From Polytrichum commune (Eukaryota > Streptophyta > Polytrichopsida > Polytrichales > Polytrichaceae): DNA of 64,000 nt. Under the pieces are notes generated by a model. The model did not search any database. It was given only the letters and a program-made list of their open reading frames with translations, and was not told the origin of the DNA. Position numbers and translations under genes: made by a program. The stretch is from assembly GCA_950295325.1 (NCBI GenBank), contig OX485805.1, forward strand, positions 23,485,501-23,549,500, read 5' to 3'. Positions 50,901 through 63,412 of this stretch are shown piece by piece. Numbering within the stretch: the first letter of the stretch is position 1; every line of letters begins with the position of its first letter.

Positions 50901-53250
50901 TATCCCGTTCCTCACAGCCAGTTTCTTCTTTTTGGCATAGAGCTGCTAAACATAGCAAGAATAAGAATCAAAAATAAAATTCGAGCTTTCAATATACATC
51001 AGCTATAGAAAGAAACCTTGATTTCTACACAAATCCTATTTTTGGGCGCAGTTTATTGTTAAGCATCACATCTTACAAGCTGTAACTTGACATAGTGCAC
51101 TCCAAAGAGTGTATGTGTTGATAGTGAACTCAAAAAAAATTGACCTAAATGTACTGGAACAAAATTTGGCCCAGTGGAAAACTTGTAATCACAGGCCCTC
51201 AAAGCTCAATTACCTCAAGTCAAATTGCAAACAACTACAAAAGTCATTGAGCACATCAGAACTCACTTCAATATCAACAAAAGACGGCAAGCGGCCTGCC
51301 AAGGCTGACAACCGCTCCTTTGCATCCTGTATAGAAAATTGATGAAGATCATTAATGAAATCGTGAGGACAGGTTTAACATTCCAAAAAATAGAAATAAC
51401 AAGTGTAAACTTCAGATTTTCATCATGGAAATCCAATACAAAGTTTGACAATGATGACATCAACACTCCGTATTTGGGGTTCCACCTCTCCCACAAATTG
51501 CTGACCCCATTGGTACTTTAATGACAACTCTCTGCACTTTCTGCTCTTCCTAACTACTCTCACATCTGAGCAGATATTTCTCGGATGAGCCCTAAAATGA
51601 CGACTTGGAACCTGAACATTTTCATGTGAAAAGTATAAACCAACAGGACTCCCTGATTGGATTGACTGTGGAACCACAAACAAATGAAGGGGAGGGGGCT
51701 CCAACACTACTTAAAGCATCAAATGCCTTCAAACCTGGGCAAATGAACAAAATTTAGCTCACGGCTTTGTTTTTCTTGTTAAAAGATTTTGCTTATTGAA
51801 TATACGTAGAGAAATGCAAGCAAAACCTACCCGAGGGGGTAAGCTGTGAAGCAAACAAAATGATGAAATCAAAATGAAGTTCCTTTTATGACTGCAGCAA
51901 CAGCTCCATGACACTACTTGGTTAAGGACCGAAAGAGAACCCAGGGCGTGAATTCTTTCTGTTGTTGCTTGTCAAAATCACAATTTCCAGCTTTTTTGTG
52001 GAGATGAATGCCCAACATTCAATAATCCATGGAATAATATCATGAGGCAGTTCAAGAGGGTTGGTTTCATAGATTGTTTGTGTAAGCAAAGGATGTATTA
52101 TTTGCTTTCTGGCAAGGGTCACAATTTGAATCTCATCGTAACACAAAGTAACAATCTCTGTACGATGAACCGACGTCCGTTTCTAATAAAAGGTTCTCAT
52201 TTCATACTAACTTCCTTTTTTGTGTGGGTCGATGAGTCAGAAATCATTAAGGCTCACTAGTGTTCCAGTACAAGTTAAAAATTTGGCAAGTTCTATCTTT
52301 GAGAATATAGACATCATCAAGATGTGAAGAGTGTAGTTGAGATTACTCAGCTCTAACACTCTGCGAATGACCCAGTCAGAATTGTGGTCACTGAACTCAA
52401 ATTTAAATTTTGAAAATCAAATAGCATCCAGTCCCTTACTGCATTCCGTAGAACCTCTTCAAAAACAACCTCACAGCACCTTAGACGGAGGTCGAAAGAT
52501 CTTTCCTGGGGTTTCAGCTGGGTGCTCATGAACCCAACTTCCGTCTTTTTCACATGTAAGATATAAAGCCCCAAGAAATAGAAGAGATTCTTGACCCTCT
52601 TATAATTCACGAACAAAAGACGAAATCTGAAACAGAATTAAGGTTACTTGATCACGTCTTCGCTGGAAAAATTAAAAATCCAAAAGAAACGAATTTTGAC
52701 TTCTTTCATAATAGTTTTTAACTAATTAGAATCGTATTATTTCGTCGTGTGTTACTGAACTTAATAAGAAGGAGACACAAGTGTTGGGTTGGAATTTGCT
52801 GCGGCCGATAAGTAAAGTGTGCAATCAATCATGAGGCCCCGCCAATACTATTCTATTTCCATTTCATTAGTGGTTAAGGGGTTTCCCTTATCACTTTACT
52901 ACATCTGAGGATACTCATTCATCATAATGCAATTGCTCTGTGCTCAAACCATCTTAGAAGTGAGCATTTAGATTAAATTGAGCAAAAGTCGTAAACCCGA
53001 ATAATCTCAAATTGCTTCAAAAGACAAAATAGTCGTGCTGGGTAAGGTAAGAAGCTTGGCATGAAGAGCATGAAGAAGTATATGGCGGAACCTGATCAAG
53101 ATATTCTTCGTCAAGATCACCCGAATCATCGACATTCCCAAACATAAAACCAAGCATTGGTCGCCCCCTTCCCTCGCCATCTCCATCTTCCTCCTCCTCT
53201 TCCTCATCATCGTGCCCCGTTTCGTTATAGTCTTCGTAAATTTCTCCCAT
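38946..53250 (-). CDS. TAF1: TAF1, largest TFIID subunit (plant type), 22 exons, 1974 aa
   Basis: TFIID scaffold subunit, nuclear. Coding exons (high to low): 53250-53092, 51326-51267, 50942-50888, 50503-50282, 49796-49678, 49565-49391, 49041-48233, 47885-47569, 46979-46774, 46683-46446, 46058-45719, 45381-45169, 44925-44836, 44649-44443, 43825-43619, 43213-42742, 42355-42260, 41939-41827, 41594-41442, 41033-40959, 40709-39525, 39359-38946. All phases join; the total is 5925 nt. Domains: acidic start with GFMFGNVDDSGDLD (32-49), DUF3591/HAT region from about 534 to 1000, with the ubiquitin-like domain (about 672-750, MKIILKTLGGKGSKL) within it and LMEYCEERPLLL after it, zinc knuckle C-X2-C-X4-H-X6-C (1437-1452), Lys/Glu-rich coiled coil (about 1560-1800), and one bromodomain (about 1838-1940, PMDLSTIRERV, YNDGRNPG). 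ATG 53250 is chosen because the frame upstream has no ATG before a stop. Intron 4 uses a GC donor. Length fits plant TAF1. Confidence 0.95.
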
Positions 53251-55825
53251 AGGGCTCTGACCTTCCAGGCCTTCGCCAAATTTCAATACATTAAGCCCTC
53301 CCTAAACCAGGGCCCCACAAAATACTCAAGTTGTGGCATCTTCGGCCTAAGGCACAGATACATCTCTCTGCTCTGAACCCCCTTCGGACCTTACAGCCTG
53401 ATTATCATCACCTTCGGCACTCGTCGGCGCAGGAAAAACCTCAGAAATTGCGCCACCAGTAATAACTCGTGGATGTGAAGATAGTTCAAAGGTTATTATA
53501 CTCTGTCATGCCAACATTGAAACCTGACTCAAACCACAGCTCCTTCGCAAGCTCGAACCCCAGTGTATAATACATGAATTTGAGCTCCTCGCAGGAAAGC
53601 TACTTACTTAATACGATTCTCCCTTCTCCCTTCGTCAAAGTCATAAAAACTCAGCTGCTATATGATAAAAACTCGATACACCTAGTGATGATGATCCCGA
53701 TGTTTTACCATTGCCTATGATGTGCACATGTTAAGACCACAGCACAAGGGAACCATGATGATGCATAATTGACATCATAATCATAACAGTTACGATGAAG
53801 GATGCCTTCACATCCGATCCCACTCAAAAATGACAAAGATTCTCGTCCTTGCCGATAACAAGCTGCGATGATGAGAGCTAGCTACAGATTACTCCACTCT
53901 CCTCCCGCAATATCAACCCTGATGGGCACGGGGGTTCTACTAAACCCTAATTCCACCATACCCTCTAGTACTCTACCATAACATCCTCGCCCAGCTCGAT
54001 AACAAACCCCTCCCAAATGCTCCTCAATTTAACCGAAACAACTTCCTAGTACCCCACACCTGCAATCCCACCTACGCTTGATTCTATAATACTCTCTACA
54101 GAAGCCTCTGCCCCTGGAATGAGAGAGAATAGGTAGCTAAGCTGATCGCTAGTGAGCTAAGGTCAGGATCCCAACATGAGCAAGTAAGCATGGACTTATT
54201 CAATCATTCCTGAAACTTGTGGACCGGATGGGTACCGGATAGAGGCGAGGGGGGGGGGCAAAAATCTGTGAGCGAGCAGGGGCTCGTTGTCTCCAAACCC
54301 TGAGCGTAAGAAAATGTGTCTTGTGAAGTCGATACGGGATGAAATTGCGCAAGAATTGGGTTGAATGTGTTGGAATTTTGCGCTGCATGTAAGTTAACTG
54401 AATGGTAGGAGGGGGGAGTGGACGTGCGCGCGAGGAGTGGGAGTTATGGCGGGGTTTATGAAGGGATGGGGAGGGATGGATGTTGGTAGGGCGGACGGGG
54501 AGCAGGAGCGGAAGGAAGGAAGGCGACGGAAGGAGCCTCTCCCCTGCGTCATTCTAGCCTTATCATCGTACTCTTCCCCCCCCCCCCCCCCCCCCCTTCT
54601 CCCTTTTCCACTTACTTGTGTATATAAGGCATGTAAGGCATTCCCAACTCCATTGGGGGGGGGGGGGATTTGGACCGTCGGATCGAGTCGGAGATTGTCG
54701 CATCCGGTTAGCAATTGTGGATCGTGCATATCATTGCTTCAAGTTTTAGAATCGGAGGTGGTATGAAAAAGTTATAGGAGGTCAAACTGAAGATTCTTTT
54801 TTTCCAGTTATTCAAAGTTCTAGTGATGAACCCGACATGTGGGATCAGTTTGGCCTAGAAGACCCCCTCAATGCCAGACTCCCTCGAAGGGTTGTAGCTT
54901 AAAGGGGCCACACCTAACAAAAAGAGTTTAGAAACCTCCCATAGTACTTATATATTGCACCTTTGCCACGGGGGTGGACTCTTCATATCACGTGCGAACT
55001 AATGTGAGTGTAGGAAGGGGTGTTGTTTGAGACTCTAGCGTGCACAGTGTATATGAGGGAGAGGTATTGTTTTCTCCAATGTGTACATTTAAAAAGTTTC
55101 CTCACGAGTTATTACAAGGCCTTCAAGAACAATGCCTAATCAACAAATATGTTTGTTTGTTATGGAGTGTTTCATAGCTCTCCCCAAGACATCAATGTAA
55201 GAAATTCTAGTCTAGAGCTCCATGTAGATATGCATGTAAGCCCCCCCCCCCCCTTCCCCCTTAATGAGCTAATAGAGAGGTTGGGTCAAAAACCCAACAC
55301 CCAAAAAGTGGAGGTATTATCTCTATTGTGCTCCTCACCTATCTTCTTTTATAGCACCCCCCCCCCCAACCTAATCTGAAGAGTGGAAGTTAAGTATTTA
55401 GTTCCTCACATGAGTTTTAGTTGACTTAAGCCAGTAAATGTGGAACTTTACATGTCACAAATCGGATGATGAATTGCGTGTTCAAGGGTTGAATGACTTG
55501 TGTTTGTGATGTTTCTTGGATGACACATGTTTGCCTTATGGTATCTTGAACTAGAATTGAAGTAAATATGGATAAAAGACTTGTCCAAAATCAACAATGC
55601 ATTTGAGAGTATTTTTTTCACTGTTGAAACACGCACATTGCAAAATAATATATTTGGGGAAGAAACTAGAAAAATTTGATGAAAACCCCAAAAATACATA
55701 CTTTGAGAAGCAATATGCTAGTCCAATGAGTACATTTACGCTAATTTTGGTTGCTTGGGTGCAAGGTGCCTTCTCTCTAGATTTATGTTTTTTTTTCACA
55801 AATAACACAGTGTGCATGCAACTAA
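53251..55825. other. TAF1 5' flank and spacer with homopolymer runs
   Basis: Holds the TAF1 leader and probably its promoter, though no core element can be placed with confidence. Homopolymers: 21 C at 54576-54596, 14 G near 54654-54667, 9-10 G near 54249, C runs near 55239-55253 and 55361-55369. A 111-codon minus frame (54729-54394) exists only because of these runs. Confidence 0.55.
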
Positions 55826-56402
55826 GGGGTTGTTTACACCATGGACCATGAAGTCGGACCATGGAAGAAGGTTTTTTACCATGGTCCGACTTCACGGTCC
55901 AACTTTCATGGTCCGATATCTTGAAAAAGCAATTTACAAAGCCTTTGGGCCCTTCACTAGGTGTAATCCGAATGTGGACCAAGAGGAATGACCTTGCACC
56001 AAAAAATGAATGTGATGATTTTTTAACATATGCGCAAAAAGGGAATTTTTGGAAAGATAAAATAAAATAAAATAAAAATCAAGTTTGACCATTCTCTTGT
56101 CTTCATCATCTCTTCCCCAAAAAAAATTCATTCAAAATTTATAACAACATTTTTCTACCATTGGCCCCTACGTTTTTATACCATAGCACCTCTTTTGCCT
56201 CTCCCACTACAAAACCCATCGGACCAAGTCTTTGGATAATGTAGGCCTTTTAAATGTATCTTTTGGGGACCTTGAACTCCATGGTCACACTGACATTTTT
56301 CCCATGGTGTAAACCGAAGTGGTCCCAGGACGAGTTCAACAACCAATCACAAATTTTACAAGGCCTTGGGACGACTTCATGGTCTGTGGTGTAAACAACC
56401 CC
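55826..56402 (+). mobile_element. Tourist-like MITE (PIF/Harbinger type), 577 bp, intact ends
   Basis: Ends GGGGTTGTTTACACCA and its reverse complement TGGTGTAAACAACCCC, flanked by TAA on both sides (55823-55825, 56403-56405). The inverted similarity extends further (CATGAAGTCG). GGGG termini with a TWA duplication are the PIF/Harbinger-Tourist signature. No coding capacity. Relatives lie at 4505-4860 and 60309-61359. Confidence 0.87.
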
Positions 56403-57612
56403 TAACACGTGCTACGATATAAAATGTAGTTTGCTTCTAGGATTAGTTGCTATTAAATTTGTTAAAGGGTCCCCAACAGAAGTGCACATATAAAATCTCA
56501 TTGTGTCCATATTCCATGTGTAAGTTTAGATTTACGTAAAATGTAGTTGTTGGCATAGCCATTGCTCAACGAGCCACTCGATTGTTTTACATGTCAAGGA
56601 TTTTATTAATAACTCATAACAATGCTCAACAATTGGTTGTTGTTCTCTTTTCTAAACCGGTATAATTCATCAGAACCCCACGCCCTAGGCTAGATCACAT
56701 TTTCACATGCCAAAGGAGCTTAATGACTAAAGTGACCAGGTATTGTCACATTGGTTCCCAACAGGGAAAAGTTCCCACACAGGTGCAGACAGGAAGACCG
56801 GGCAGTGAAGGAGACCTGGGAAGGGTGGGGCCTGGCCGAATGAAGATGTGATCTAGTCCGGGGCAAACTCCACCCATGTTTAACCAAACTATGGCAAGAC
56901 ATGAAAATCATAGAACTAATTTTGAAGAATGTTTCTTGTAGATTGCAAGGGCCCACATAAACAGACCAAGTCTACTTAATAATGTTATGATGGTGGAGCC
57001 TCAAAGGAGTAGGTCCAAATGATAAGTTCTAAGATGTGCTATATATAAAACAAACTTTCCAAAAGTTCTTTTGAGATTTATCCCAAAATAAGAGTTGTTG
57101 GGTGCCATCAAAGGATTGAATCCATAGACAGTTATGAAAACAAGACATGATTTTATTTCCTCGATTTCAATGATCATCAAGTTTTTGGAGGCCAATGAGA
57201 GAGAATCTAAATAGATGCACTTAAGGGGGAAAAATAATTGCTTAAAATTTTATACTTCTCTTCAAGCAAAATCCAACAATCTAGGATTGAGAATCCCAAT
57301 TTGGATGTATAGGACGTTGAGGGTTAAGCCTTGTTAGTGGATGTAGGAGAGAGGGAATCATTGTATATGAGCGTACCTTTCATCCATCCAACATAAAAAC
57401 TTGACCCCCCCCCCCTCCCCCCTCCCTTTATGTTTGTTGCTGATTAATCTCAAACGACCTTGAGTAGATTGATTCGGGGTCTTTGAAGCTAATTCCAGTG
57501 TCAAATCAACTTTTAAGAATAAACTTTGGGCTGCATATTATTTTAGGGTTTTTTTTAATGTTGGATGAATGGGAGGTACGCTCGTATACAATTATTCCCT
57601 CCCTCCATGGAT
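56403..57612. other. Spacer, no gene recognised
   Basis: No coding frame I can support. C-rich runs occur near 57404-57423. Confidence 0.6.
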
Positions 57613-57620
57613 ATATAATG

Positions 57621-57846
57621 CAGTGTCCGGGAAGTTTCTGGGCATAGTCGGTCAAGATCCTAGTGATTCTGAATCTAGCCGGTTACATGTTGACATCTTC
57701 CGATTCTGCTTTCATTCATTTGAGATGTATTCTATAGATTCCTCTAAAATAATCGATAATTTTCTTGAGGTCTCCAACTTCAACCGGTTATTTCTCAAAC
57801 TCAATCGGTTCATCTATAACTAACCACCGGTCCTCCCCGAGTAGTG
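57621..57846 (+). mobile_element. 226-bp hAT-like MITE of the ACCGGTT family
   Basis: Flanked by a perfect 8-bp duplication ATATAATG (57613-57620, 57847-57854). It begins CAGTGTCCGGGAAG and ends CCCCGAGTAGTG, a weak inverted pair. Inside are AGCCGGTTACATGTTGACAT, TTCAACCGGTTATTTCTC and AATCGGTTCATCT. The 8-bp duplication fits hAT transposition. Confidence 0.78.
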
Positions 57847-58368
57847 ATATAATGTGACTTACCATGGGGATGTCCATTGTTTTTTATGCATGTAGAGGTG
57901 GTGGGATTCCATATAAAACAAATTGGTCTTCCCTTTGTTTATGGGACACCAACTCTTTCGTCAACTCCATGCCAATTTTCTACACTTGCATTAATTGGCG
58001 TTCAAGGAAAGACCTTTGAGTGTTATTGAGAATCTCCACTAGATTTTTTTTTGTTGTCACATGTCATAATGACATGTGCCAAAGTTTGACTTCAAATTCA
58101 TTATCTTCCTTGTATTAGAGTACAAAATTGTGGATTCTTTTTTCCCTTGCATCTCCCATGCATCCATAACATTACTCTAGCTCCTTGGCTTATACGTTCT
58201 TTGGGACTAGGTATCAGGCAAGCATAATTCTCCATTAACTCGGTGAATCCCCTGTTTATGGAGAGCACTCAATGTATTGTATAATTTTCAACAAGCATCT
58301 ATAATTTATCATAGTTTTTTTAATCGCAACCTCTTTCTTTGGAAAGAAACCGTCAACCAGCTGCTTAA

Positions 58369-58867
58369 GGCCACTTCACACATGAGCCAAGAGCCGTGAC
58401 CATGAAATTATGACAACCCAAAAGAAAGTGTCCAAAGGCCATCACAACACACCTCCAAAATCATGTAGTGTGGTCACGGATTCTCAAGTGTAGCGTGAAG
58501 CCATATGTGACCGGGCCCTTAACCAAATGCTATTTCAATGAATTATTATGCATGCGGAACCTCACACATGATAAAATACAATAAATCAACGGTTGTGAAC
58601 ATTCGGACTGCCATGGTCTCCCAGTTTTGTGTTAGGCCTACCTCCAAGAGATGGTTTTTGAAAATAATCCAAGTGACCATGAAACATGATCCATTCGATG
58701 GCATGTAAAAATCCATGCAAACTTCGCATCCATCTTGCATTCACATACTCCGTTGGTCCCTCAAGCGTAGTGTGAAGCTAACTTGGACCGGCTCTGGCGT
58801 TTCCACCAATGAGAGTGCTTGAAGTGAAATGGTCACGGGCTCTCAGTCTCGTGTGTGAAGTGGCCCC
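58369..58867 (+). mobile_element. Second copy of the GGGCCACTTCACAC MITE
   Basis: Collinear with 29875-30365 over its whole length with scattered substitutions and small indels. Left end GGCCACTTCACACATGAG, right end GTGTGTGAAGTGGCC. The target duplication is no longer clear. Confidence 0.8.
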
Positions 58868-60308
58868 TAGTAATGTTATGTCCCTTGCTCCTCAAAGGCT
58901 CAATTATAATGCATCCAAGAAGTGAGTGGTTTGAGAGATCCAAGCACATTCAAACAAAAAAATGATTAATTGTTGTTGATAAATAGGTAATAACATCAGT
59001 GATAAGTTTCATTGCCTTGAAGTGAATATACAATTTTACTTAATTTTATGATTTAAAAAAAAAACAGTTCTAAAATTTCCTGGGCCACAACGATTGCATG
59101 GATTCTCGTCATCGATATGATTCAAATCTATACCAATTGTTCAACGATCTGGACACTCAAAATTAGTGTGAGCCAAATTTATCAACCATTATTAGTGTAG
59201 TGTTTCATGCTGCAATTGGAATCACCAAAGTACAGTCGACGGATCTCTATTTCGACAGAAAATAATAAACCCCCCCCCCCCCCCCCTTTTTTTTTTTTTT
59301 TTTTGGTTTAGACAGAAGGTTGATAGGCCAACGCCAAAGCACAAGAGACAGTTGATCACCTGGCAAGTTTTCTGTCAAGTAGAGAGGAGATTTCACAGTC
59401 GGAAATTGAACCGCCAACCTCTTCCTTCAGATTTGGGTATCTCTCCACCATCATCCAGTAGTTTAGGGTCATTTTGGACCCACCTCCCCCCCCCCCCCTC
59501 AACACTTCCCACATGTCATTCATACATTGGGTGTGGCTACTTAAATCCCACATGGAATTTACATTCAAGCACTAACTTAAGTTAAGGTGACCAAAAACCG
59601 TGAGAGAAAATGATTAGGATTTCTCACGGTCATGGTCGGTTGTCCAAAGACCATGACCATGAGAGATCCACCTCATTTTTCAAAAGTCTTAGTCATTGGT
59701 CATTGTGTAAGTAGACTTAGACCAGGACATAGTGTAAATAATAATAATAATAATAAATACACGAAACATCTCAAACTTACTAAATAATATACATGTCAAA
59801 ATAACAGTGTGATAAAATAGATTTTCTTCTTCTTTTGACATGGGTCATCATATATTATGCTGAGACAACTTATGTGAGTTCTCTCGTCGCAAAATTTGCG
59901 TGACCACCAAAAATTGTCAATACCTAAACATGTAAGATTCCATGCCATTTCCGTTTCATTTCCTCATCCATATTTTAACGTGCTCACCCTTGATCAAGCA
60001 TTATTTTCAATGGCCTTGTGTAAAACGAAAGGGGACCGCAACTCATTTACCAACCATTGAATTTTATTTTTTTAATTCGGTGGTCACTTAGTGTGAGCAT
60101 GCCCCTTAGTAAGATGAAATAGACCACATGAGTCTATGGTGATGAAATTGGTATCTAGCTCGAGTTTCAACAATGGATAAGATGGGCTTCCATTGCCATG
60201 AATAAGTCTAGGTATAGCTACTTACAATTCAACTGCCACCACATGGTCAACTTATGGCTCAATGAATGATGTACCTAGTATGGGATGGTCCATTTATGGT
60301 TCCAAACA
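58868..60308. other. Spacer with C/T homopolymers, no gene recognised
   Basis: A 17-C run (59270-59286) passes directly into an 18-T run (59287-59304), and a further C run lies near 59487-59498. Around 59620-59665 two strings containing CACGGTCATGGTC and GACCATGACCATGAG face each other and could form a hairpin. An AAT repeat sits near 59740-59755. Confidence 0.55.
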
Positions 60309-61359
60309 TGGGATCTTTGTATTTATATCATGGACCATGAAGTTGTCCCTTCCAGTGCCCAAGAAGTTTTGGGCATAGTTACTTAAGATCCTAGCAGTGA
60401 TCGGGGATATTTTTTGACATAATCGGTTGAGATCCTAGTGTTTACAAGTCCAACCGGTTACATGTTGACATCCTTCGGTTTTCCTATATTAAATTGGGGT
60501 ATATTCTATAAATTCCTCTAACGTGATAAGTAATTATCCTGCAATCTTGAACTTCAACCGGTTATTTCTCAAACTCAACCGGTTCATCTGTAACTAACTA
60601 CCGGTTCTCCCCGATCATAGGATCCTAGTGATTCTAAACCCAACCGGTTACATGTTGACATTTTCCGGTTTTGCTTCATTTATTTGAGGTATATTCTATA
60701 GATTCCTCTAAAATGATTGGTAATTTTCTTGAAGTTTCGGATTTCAACCAGTTATTTTTCAAACTCAACCGGTTCATCTGTAACTAACCACCGGTTCTTC
60801 CTGAGCAGTGGTCCTTTCCTCCCTAAAATATGTGATTGGATGTTGAACTTGTCCTTGGACCACTTTGGTTCACATTAAGGAAAAAAATGTAAGATTGACC
60901 ATGGGACCTTGAGGTCCCCAAAAGGCCTATTTAAGGCCTACATTATCCATTGTCATGGTTCAACGGGTTTTGCGGTGAGAGAGGCGAAAGAGGTTCTCTC
61001 ATTGCAAAAGTCAATGGACCATGGCAGAGAAATATCATTTAATATTCTTTAAATATGTATATGTATATATAGTTTGCCAAACGTTATTGTAGTTAGGAAA
61101 GAAGGGAGGAAGAAGGGGAGAAAGTAAAACATGAAAAACATCCCAAAATTGGCCTTTTGGGCATATATCTAAAAAAACCAACACATCCACTTTTTGATGA
61201 TGGTCACTCCTCTTGGTCCACATTCAATTTACACTTGGTGGGGGGCCCAAAGTCTTTAAATCTTACATTTCTTGTTAGAAATACAACCATGGAAGTGTGA
61301 CCATGGAAAATGGCCATCTTACATGGGACAACTTCGTGGTGCATGGTGTAAACAACCCC
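60309..61359 (-). mobile_element. Tourist-like MITE copy in opposite orientation, interrupted by a hAT-like element
   Basis: The right end GGTGTAAACAACCCC (to 61359) matches the family. The body from about 60810 matches 55826-56402 in reverse complement (TGTGATTGG, GACCACTTTGGTTCA, GGCCTACATTATCCA). After removing the nested 60353-60810 insert the length is close to 590 bp, as expected. The left terminus is eroded. Confidence 0.72.
60353..60810 (+). mobile_element. Dimeric hAT-like ACCGGTT element nested in the Tourist-like MITE
   Basis: Flanks GTCCCTTC (60345-60352) and GTCCTTTC (60811-60818) match in 7 of 8 bases. It contains two head-to-tail units, each with AACCGGTTACATGTTGACAT, CAACCGGTTATTTCTC-like and CTCAACCGGTTCATCTGTAA. 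It ends CTGAGCAGTG like the 57621-57846 copy. Confidence 0.75.
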
Positions 61360-61900
61360 TCATCCAACTCATCTTACGTGGTCAAAGTATTCCCTTTCCA
61401 AACAAATTTACATGTTGTCCAAGCATTTAACCAAGGTTGTCCATGACTTTTAAGGTAGGTGGGTCTATAATGCTTACTTTTTCCCAACTAGCCCACTTCT
61501 CCCAAGACATGAAACACATGACTAGTACAAAGATGGTTAGCAAATCCAAACCAAGGCTGAAGCCACTTTGCTCATAATATTTTGAGCTTGTATGAGTATC
61601 TTATTCATTCTCAAAGTGAAGATTCTCATGCTCATTGAATGATCATATAGGCACCCCCTATTATGTCAACTATTGAGCATAGAACGGTTACCATATTTGT
61701 GTCGGTAGTCCAATCTCCTAAAAAATGTCTTTTTGGTCTCCATTCTTGGATCCCCACAAAACCACGTACCACTCAAAATATAAGTGTCCTAATAAGAAAA
61801 GTAACCAAATCAGGGCTGTCTACCTTATGCAAATAACTCCTTGTCAGGGTCACAAGTGAATGCTTGAATTTGCAAACAACAGGTATTGCAAGGGTTAAGG

Positions 61901-61926
61901 AACCCTAAACCCTAAACCCTAAACCC
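61901..61926. repeat. Short interstitial telomere-type repeat
   Basis: Three and a half CCCTAAA units in a row, the Arabidopsis-type plant telomere sequence. Confidence 0.85.
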
Positions 61927-62049
61927 TTGACAAAGCTAGATTTAAGATCACCACACATCTTTATCACAACCATGACACCAATTCCTCCAGAACTTGTCAC
62001 GACTCTGTTCGACTTCATTGAGGATGCGTTTTACTCCACAACCCTTCAT

Positions 62050-62380
62050 TTCTGTTTGAGAGTGTTTGCTACATGGTTTTTTGTCAACAATGCTGAGTTC
62101 CAGTGTTTGTCCTCACCGCAATTTGTTAACATGTATCAATCTTTCTGCTAATGCCAACTCTTCAAAGGAAAAAAATTGGCTGAACAGACTAGATGAAACT
62201 GTGAACCAAACCTTGGAAAGTCTTGATGTGTTCCTATGTGGTTGAACAGATCGCATTTCTATTCTGAGGAAACAACCTACATGGTCTTTTGTCAACAACG
62301 CTAAGGGAGTAGTACTTTTGTCATCGAAGAAATTTGTTAACATGTGTGGGTATTTGTGCTGATGCCAAACTCTTGAGAGA
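62050..62380 (+). repeat. Two diverged copies of a roughly 210-bp segment
   Basis: Both copies contain CTACATGGTYTTTTGTCAAC or close to it, followed by AATTTGTTAACATGT and TGCTGATGCCAA or a variant. The step is about 215 bp. No function is evident. Confidence 0.6.
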
Positions 62381-62550
62381 CTAAACTCACTCTGAATTGT
62401 AGTTTAGGGTTTAGCTGAAGAGACTCTAAAGAAGCTCGTCGATGATGCTCATGTGCACTTAGTTGACATTCTTCTTCCTTTGTCCTTTGGCTGATAACAG
62501 GTTGTGGACAACCACTTGGATGCTAGTTGCAGATCGTGAAATTGTAAATA

Positions 62551-63134
62551 CTAGGAGTACTTCTTGGTGTCTGAGTTTGCATATTTACGGTCAAACAATG
62601 ATAGCTGGATGCGCAGATTCTCGTTATCGTCCATCATTCGAGTGTACTCATTTTGGAAGCCTTCAGTTTGTTTTTCAAGTGCTTTCAGATTTGCCTTGGC
62701 GCTCTTCAACTCCTTCTCTTTCGAGTTTACATCTCCCTGCACCTGCTCCAGTTTCTGCCGTAAATCTGAAACAATCTCTTTCAACGACCTTACCTCTTCC
62801 ACCAACACCTCATCCCCTTTCCCTGCTTTTGCATTCTGCTCGTCTTGAAGCCGTAGATACTCTGCTTGAGCACCTATAAACCCCATGGAAGAATCTTGTC
62901 AAACACCCTACACTTTTTAACCTGCAGGAAATTTAATTCAATTCAACCCTTCAATGACATTTCTTGGTGTGCACAATAGCTGAACGATCAAAGTGCTCTG
63001 TAAAAGGGGGGGGGGAATTCAGTAAGTACCTCTGGCTTGTTTCTTGAGAACATCCACATTCCGTGTTAGTCCCTCCACTGCCTTCAACGAAGAATGCAAG
63101 CTGCTCATTGTGAGCTCCAGAAGAAGACAAGAAC
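62551..63134 (-). CDS. BAP31-like ER membrane protein, last two exons (partial)
   Basis: BAP31 proteins are ER membrane proteins with three membrane spans and a cytosolic coiled coil, linked to membrane-protein export and quality control. Exon 63134-63030 encodes the end of the third span and first cytosolic residues (CLLLELTMSSLHSSLKAVEG, DVLKKQARG). The final exon 62873-62551 encodes AQAEYLRLQDEQN, a long heptad-rich coiled coil and the terminal block EGFQNEYTRMMDDNENLRIQ ... SDTKKYS ending at TAG 62551. The acceptor of the first exon has phase 1 and the internal junction recreates GGT. The C-terminal KK-x-S resembles the usual di-lysine-type ER retrieval end. The N-terminal spans were not found up to 64000, so the gene continues beyond the window or behind a long intron. 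Confidence 0.72.
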
Positions 63135-63412
63135 CTGCCTCAAAGTGTACACATATTTCAGAACCCTAGAAAGAAAGATGACTCGGATGTTGCCACCAGT
63201 GTGAATTACGGTGTTGCTTCATCTTCGAGTTTGTCTAGGTCTACATGTAATCTTGAAATGAGCATCCCAAGAATTAGAGGGCCCTTCAAGACTACTGCCT
63301 CCTTTCAAAGGTGAACACCTCGAATGGAAGCGGACAAGCCGGCCTTCCCCAAATGCAAACCCCCTCTGTTCCCATATGGTTGGTTGAAAAACTACGGTGG
63401 ACCATAGGTGGT

